From Hyperoodon ampullatus (Eukaryota; Chordata; Mammalia; Artiodactyla; Ziphiidae), in assembly GCA_949752795.1 (NCBI GenBank), contig OX457059.1:174852242-174916241 (forward strand): 64,000 bases of DNA, written 5' to 3'. Position 1 is the stretch's first letter; the number at the start of each line of letters is the position of its first letter. Below the pieces are notes generated by a model. It saw only the letters and a program-made list of their open reading frames with translations. It was not told the DNA's origin and did no database searches. Shown piece after piece: positions 58,476 through 64,000 of the stretch. A program made the position numbers and the translations under genes.

Positions 58476-59717
58476 GCATTAATTAAGGCAGAGCAATCAT
58501 AAGATGCACAACTACTGGAAAATCAGAATTTTTTTTTAAAAGACAACATTCAAGTAATAAAGAGAAAAGGCAGAAATAAATATAAGGGAAGCTTTTTTTG
58601 AGAAGTAAATGTAATTGAACACAAAATTCACCGGTATTGGTGAGGAATCAGTTTACCTGAAAGTCACAAAAACCCCAACAATGGTTTAGTAAGGAGCAAT
58701 TATTTTTCAGGGACACATAGTCCACAGAGAGGGGTCCCTTGTGGACTCTCCATCTCTTACCGTCCCCTGTCCCCCCATCCTGACTGTCATCTCCACACTT
58801 GTGGCCTCATGGTCACAGGATAGACGCTGCAGCTCCAGGCATTGTTCCAGCCTTGCCTGTCCCCTTCATCAGGCAATCGCGATCTTTCACTTTGGGTCTC
58901 AGAGTCCAGGTCGCTTGTCCACTGCTTGCTGAGAAGGAGGCTGAGAAACCCGAGGGCAGGACGGGAAAAGTCTAGGCATGGTGCATTGGCTCAGGCTGGG
59001 CACAGTGTACCTTGAGCAAAAACGGGTCATGTTGGCAAGGCAGCAGGCCGGTGACATCATGCCTGGGCATCCTGGAAGCTGAGGTACAAGGAGAGACAGA
59101 GGTGTTCCACGGCTCTTATGAGAAGACGCAAAATACCAAGACACACGTACCACTTAGATCCCTGGGGAAGGGGCAACAAACACGACGCCAGGTGGACACT
59201 GTTCCCTCTGCAGGAGGGGCTGCACAGGCACACAGTGGGTGAGGCCAACCCATGACCTTTGGCCCCATGACCTTGAGCTCACTAGGCCCATCCCCTCCCG
59301 ATGGGCCACCTCTCCAGCTCCGGGGCCTTGGTGGCGGCCTCTGGATTCCGGCTCCCTCCATGGCACGTCTGGTGTCTGGCACCCACACGGGGGTCAAGGC
59401 TGGGGGCTCACATGCCCAGGGTCAGGGTCTCCCTTCAAGAGGCCCCTCAGAGCTGAGGCCCAGGCAGATTCATGGGCAGAGGCCATGCAGGTGGGTAGAC
59501 AATGCCCCTGGGTATTCCCTCACCCATGCTCGCTCACGGGCAAGGGAGCCCACTGGGGTGGTGGACGCCAGGCCAGGGTTGGGCCCACCCTCCTCCCCCA
59601 TGCGTTTGCTGCCCCCAGCAGTGTGTGGGGGCTGGGCAGGCACTGGAGAACTGCTCACTGAACAAACAAATGTGTGTATGGCACCCTCTGTCTGGAGGTG
59701 ATGGCTATATTCGGGTT
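58476..59717. other. Unassigned DNA
   Basis: The first 160 bp are A-rich and may be LINE-derived. The rest is increasingly GC-rich, with many overlapping chance frames on both strands (up to 149 codons at 59252-59701). I cannot name a repeat or exon. Confidence 0.42.
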
Positions 59718-60152
59718 TATAGTGGGTTGAAGGGTCACCCCAAGAAGAGTTCCGTGTCCTGTTCCAGGAATCTGTGAATGTGACTCGTTTAGAAAAAAGC
59801 GTCTTTGCAGACTGAGCTAAGGATTTTGAGATGAGTTCATCCTGGGATCATCCATGTAGGCCCTAAATCCAACGACAAGTATCCTTATAAGAGAAGGAGG
59901 CCACAGAGGGCTGTGAAGACAGAGGCAGGGGCTGGAGGGATGTGTCCACAAGCCCAGAAACATCTGGAATCCCCAGAAGCTGGAAGAGGCAGGAAGGACA
60001 CTCACCTGGAGCCTCCTGAGGGCGCGAGGCCCTGTGACTCATGATTTCAGACATTGGGCCTCCAGAACCACAAGAGGAAAAATGTCTGTTGTTTTAAGCT
60101 CCCCATTTGTGGTAACTTTCTACAGCAGCCCCAGGAAACTCATACAGCAGAA
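59718..60152 (+). mobile_element. LTR-like repeat, probably MaLR group
   Basis: Order of landmarks: GGGTTGAAGGGTCACCCCAA, GTGAATGTGACTCGTTTAGA, GGATTTTGAGATGAGTTCAT, AAGTATCCTTATAAGAGAAG, GAAGCTGGAAGAGGCAGGAA, GGGCCTCCAGAACCACAAGA and TCTGTTGTTTTAAGCTCCCC, ending CAGGAAACTCATACAG. This is a common mammalian solo repeat with MaLR-like ends. The family name needs a consensus match. Confidence 0.6.
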
Positions 60153-60224
60153 GACATTTGAAAACAGCACAAACATTGGAGGGAGAAGAAACCCCAGTAC
60201 TTGGTGGTGATTCAAAAGCCAGGT

Positions 60225-60460
60225 CAGAAAGAGGGTTAAGATGTAAAAGGACTATCGCACGGATTGCGAGATGGCACAGCGCACTCAGACCCTGATGCTT
60301 ACAGCTGTGTGATCTTGGGAAATGTATTACCCTCTCTGGGCCTTAGTTCCCAAATATAAAAACGGACAACAACTCTGCCTACCTCACAGAGACATTTTGA
60401 GGGTCAAATTAACAAACATAAGCCTTTAGAAGTAAATGTTGGCATGACCTTCCTCTTAAT
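60225..60460 (+). mobile_element. MIR SINE
   Basis: CTGTGTGATCTTGGGAAATG, TTACCCTCTCTGGGCCTTAG, TCTGCCTACCTCACAGAGAC and TTTGAGGGTCAAATTAACAA follow MIR in order over its central core and 3' part. This is the clearest MIR in the window. Confidence 0.88.
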
Positions 60461-63400
60461 AGCTTGAAGGAGCCAAAACGGACAATTTGGTGTGAGGGAA
60501 AGATGAAAGGTCTCTTCTGAATAACTCCTCAGCAAGTGTCTCTCACCTGGTTCACACTTGGAATACTATTTACACAGAAGTCTATTCGAATGGAATGAGG
60601 GTAGGGGGTAGGGAAATCTCCTTGGACCTCCTACAGTAAGGGACTCGTGCGTTTACACTTGTAGATGTTGGTGTGAAGTCCCTTTCCTCGCCTGTTCACC
60701 TCCGGGAGGGAGGGGCCCCGGCTCCAGACACTTCCCGTCCAGGCTCAGAGCTGAGTGGAACCTGAGTGAGCATTCCCTTTGGCAGGGACACGCCTTATCC
60801 AGGTGCCAGGCTTCACGGCAAGGCTCAGAGGGAGGGGCCTCCCCTCTTCTCCTGTGCGTCGCAGCCAAGAGCAGGGAGGCGGGCTGGGCAGCCCTGCAGC
60901 CGACAGGTGAGAGGGGGTGCTCGGCCCCCCAAGTGCACAGCAAGCTGCAGGGCTGACCCGTCTCAGCAGGAGGCACTGGGACCTGCGGGCTTCAGAGGAA
61001 ACCAAACATGTTGTCAGTCATCTGGTGGGCAGGCTGGTTTACAGAGATGCAAAGGCTCGGGAAGATAGGCCTTAAATTACTCCGGGGTGTCTGCTCTGGG
61101 CCGACTGGTTAGCCCGAGCAAACAGCAATTAAAGTGCACCCAGAGGCCCGATTCCAGGGCAGAGCATCACTAAGCCTTAAATGATCGCCATAAACAAATG
61201 ATTTGTATCCTGTAATTGGCAACAAAACAGGGAATTCACAAGTGACTATTAAAACAGTGTTATTGAACTGGAGTGTGAGATGGCTATTAATACAGCTGGG
61301 ACGCGCAGCTCCTGCCTCCGACCCGCACCTCACCCGGCATCCTGGCCAGAGGGAACACGGGGGTGTCTGTAGCTCGGGAGTCCTCCAGCCTGTGCGGGTC
61401 CCTCCCACCTCGCTTTACAAAGCTCTCAGGAAATGTCACCCTATTCGTTTGGATTGAGTTTGTAAAATAAAGCCTCCAGCTCCACATGGCAGTTTCCCTC
61501 AGCGTCTCTGGCCACTGGACCTCCCCGTGAACTCCCAGTCACCATAGGCCTCTGGAAGCTGCAGGAGCCTTCCATCCACTGGCTTGTGTTGTGTGACCCT
61601 CGCAGGCACGCCCCGCTGCTCTGCTACCCTCGCTTTGTCACCTGACGCTCCCCTGCATTCTATAAGCAGGCGCACGATATGCGTGGATATGTGTGCTTGT
61701 CGCCTGTGATGACACAGTTGCTTTGCTTTGCTGTGACCGAGCCCCGAGCTCCTGTGTGGAGACGTGGCCCCGCACTCCCCCGAGTCTGCTCGTGGCCGTC
61801 ACGCCCGGCCCGTGCGGTCGGGTTTGCTGGCACTGGGCCCTGGGAGGCTGATGCGATGAGACCATCCGCCCTTCAGGCACAGGAGGCCCTTGGTGAGCGC
61901 CCATCCGCAGGCGGGGACGTGGGGGACAGAAGTGGACTGATGCACCTCAGAGGGGACACCCATCCCCTGCGGGTGCTTGACCCACGTCCACAGGTAACAG
62001 ATGGCCAAGAGTGGTCAGTGGCTCTGCGACTCCACACTGATGGTGGAAGGCCCGGCGGGCGTGGCTGAGGACGGGCCCCGCCCTCCAGGGCCTGCTCACA
62101 GCCTCCCCTGTGGGCCCCCCACCGGCTCAGTTCTGAACCCGCTGCCTTTGGGGACACCATGGAGGCTGTGTGAAGTGGCCCTGCGGTGGGGCCTGCCTGT
62201 GCGTCTACGCCTCTGCCTGGCCCGTGGTAACTAAGCTGCCCTCAGCACCGGGCCCAGCAGGGGAGCTGAACCAGCCGGGCTCAGCGGGGCCCACGCACCC
62301 CAGGGCTCCCTGCTCAGCAGCACCTGCTCTCGGGCATCTTCTGCGGGGAAACACCGTGTGGTCACCCTTACACAGGCGGTCGGTCGTGTCCAGCCTTGCA
62401 GACCCGCCTGTCAGCCCAAACCCTGGCTCCTTCCCGCCCTCAGGGACGCCCCAGCCAACCCACCGGCCCCGCCGACCGTCGTGGTCAGGTGGCTGGTGGG
62501 GTCCTCGCTCCAGTGGACTCTGCATTTCAATACGGAATGTAGGAACCTGCCGATAGTCCAGGACCCTAAAGCATGGAGGGGTAGCTGCCAACCTCAGGAG
62601 GTGCGGTGCTGACGGGGCAGTGGGAGTGGGCAGGCCCAGTCCCTCCATGGATGCTCCCGGGGGCTCATGGGCCTGACCCCGGCCCGACCCCAGGCCGGCG
62701 GCTGTGGGACAGGGTGAGGACCCTCAGGACTTGGGCGGCGTGGATGGATGCCTGCAGGGATTTCCCCACCTCCCTGCACAGAAAACCCACCAGAGGTCGC
62801 CGCTGGGCACGGGACTCTGAGGGGACACGTGGGCTGGAGCTGGGGGCTGGCTGAGCAAAGACAGCCTTGGGGCCACAAATCCAAACAGAGAGGCTGCCGT
62901 CCACCCGGCAGGAGAGACGGGAAAGTGGGGTTGGGGCCCAAGACCTGGACGGCTAGCTGCTCCTTGCTAGGCCCCAGCAACCCTGAGTTCACTCTTCAGA
63001 GTTCAGAGGAGAAGGTGCTCTTGCCTTCCACGTGCTGAGAACTGCGTGAGCGATACTGGGATTTTCCAGCCATTCTTCTGCCGGCTGCTGGTGGAGGTTA
63101 GCCCATATCTATACAAGCTTCCTGCACGGAGAGCATTTAAATCATTCACTCAGAGCCTGTATTTCATTCCCACTCAGATTCAGTTATCTGAAATAAATTT
63201 ATCTTTAAATAAATCATATGCTGTATGCATTACAGATCACACTAATTATTATTAGGGAAAATGACAGGCACTGACTTACAAATAAATCAGGCATTTTCCC
63301 AGCAAGTGATCAAATGATAAATTGGCCGTTGATGTCTGACTCACTTTTTTATCCAGAATCCATCTGTGTACTCAGCGTACGTTCAAAATGTCTCAGGGAC

Positions 63401-64000
63401 GCCACAGCCACTTCGATGTGTTTGGGGGGAGCCAGCCCCTCCCGCATGCAAGTCAGAGCCCTGCTTCCATGATTCTTTAATTCTCTGCCCAGTTCACCTA
63501 CTGGCTCCAGGGAACAAAGTGCGGTGGAGAGAGTCCCCCACTCACGTCAGTTGCCTGTACGGCTTGGTGACGTCTTCCTTTCTGCTTCCTGGGATCCATG
63601 GCAACTCCCCAAGTCACAGTAGCACCAGTGTGGATTTACCTTCCAAGAAAATCAGTCAGGAAGGAAGTAGATGGTAATAATCAGTTTAAATAATTAAGAA
63701 AATTGATTAACAGACAAAAATGTTCTCCCTGAAGGAATTTAAAAGAATATTTCTATTATCTGCTTCACTGTTTTTAAATAGTAGAAGGAAAATTCAAGAA
63801 CAATTAACCGGTATCTTAAATATGATTAACAACACAGGGAGAGGAGAGAGACCGGTTTCCCGGTAAGACAGTCCCCAGACCAGCACCAGCAGCGGCATCA
63901 CCTAGAAACCTGTTGAAATGCAAATTCCGGCAGCCTCGGTAAATCTAAGTTCCCGGAGGTGAGGCCCAGCAATCTGGGTAAACAGCCTTCAAGGCAGTGG
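60461..64000. other. Unassigned DNA, repeat-poor, GC-rich centre
   Basis: 3.5 kb with no recognised gene or repeat. The section 61700-62900 is GC-rich with many overlapping chance frames on both strands. Two AT-rich islands, 61075-61300 and 63050-63345, are non-repetitive and dense in homeobox- and GATA-like words. They look like candidate conserved noncoding elements. Beyond 63680 it is AT-rich, ending in mixed sequence at the window edge. Confidence 0.42.

Noticed and set aside
59239..59701. Overlapping 140- and 149-codon plus-strand frames
   Set aside because: Two frames of the same strand and several on the other are open together, which is a composition effect.

Overview
The window is mammalian nuclear DNA, almost certainly from a whale or dolphin. 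Five copies of tRNA-derived CHR-type SINEs (the cetacean/hippopotamus/ruminant SINE lineage) are present. They sit beside cetartiodactyl-style L1 elements and much older shared mammalian repeats (MIR, L2, HAL1, MaLR LTRs, a hAT transposon). I found no host protein-coding exon, no functional RNA gene, and nothing prokaryotic or CRISPR-like. All long open frames are either LINE-1 remnants or chance frames in GC-rich or tandem-repeat DNA. The window therefore reads as intergenic or deep-intronic sequence. Repeat calls rest on recognition by eye, so family names for the oldest copies are approximate.

Layout: 1-5.4 kb holds an old HAL1-like LINE carrying a SINE insertion, a small L1 remnant, and unassigned DNA. 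5.4-18.5 kb is the main structure. An outer, nearly full-length minus-strand L1 (5556-8083 plus 14897-18160) is split by a second full-length minus-strand L1 (8084-14896), which is flanked by a 22-bp target-site duplication. The inner L1 was itself hit by a minus-strand SINE in the middle of ORF2. The whole block is bracketed by an unusually long (about 131 bp) imperfect direct repeat, with 229 bp of extra sequence on one side.

From 18.5 to 38 kb the DNA is mostly unassigned and often GC-rich. It carries an ancient LINE remnant, a hAT fragment, two MIRs, a MaLR LTR, two CHR SINEs, a tiny truncated L1, a (CA)n tract and a 164-bp polypurine tract. From 38 to 55 kb it is mainly unassigned, with a second MaLR LTR on the minus strand, a LINE ORF1 remnant, a short SINE, a 57-bp minisatellite, a complex TATC-type satellite and a GATGGT-type satellite with a 66-bp higher-order unit. 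From 55.4 to 60.5 kb there is an L2 end, a long HAL1 copy with a nested L1 tail, an LTR and a MIR. The last 3.5 kb is repeat-poor and includes two AT-rich islands that look like candidate conserved noncoding elements.

No genes act together here. The only functional logic visible is retrotransposition: L1 ORF1p and ORF2p once mobilised L1 itself and, by trans use of the same machinery, the SINEs. Every L1 copy here is inactivated by frameshifts, insertions or truncation. I did not find an undescribed biological system. The most informative objects are the nested L1/SINE stack, its long flanking repeats, and the two L1 5' UTR versions.
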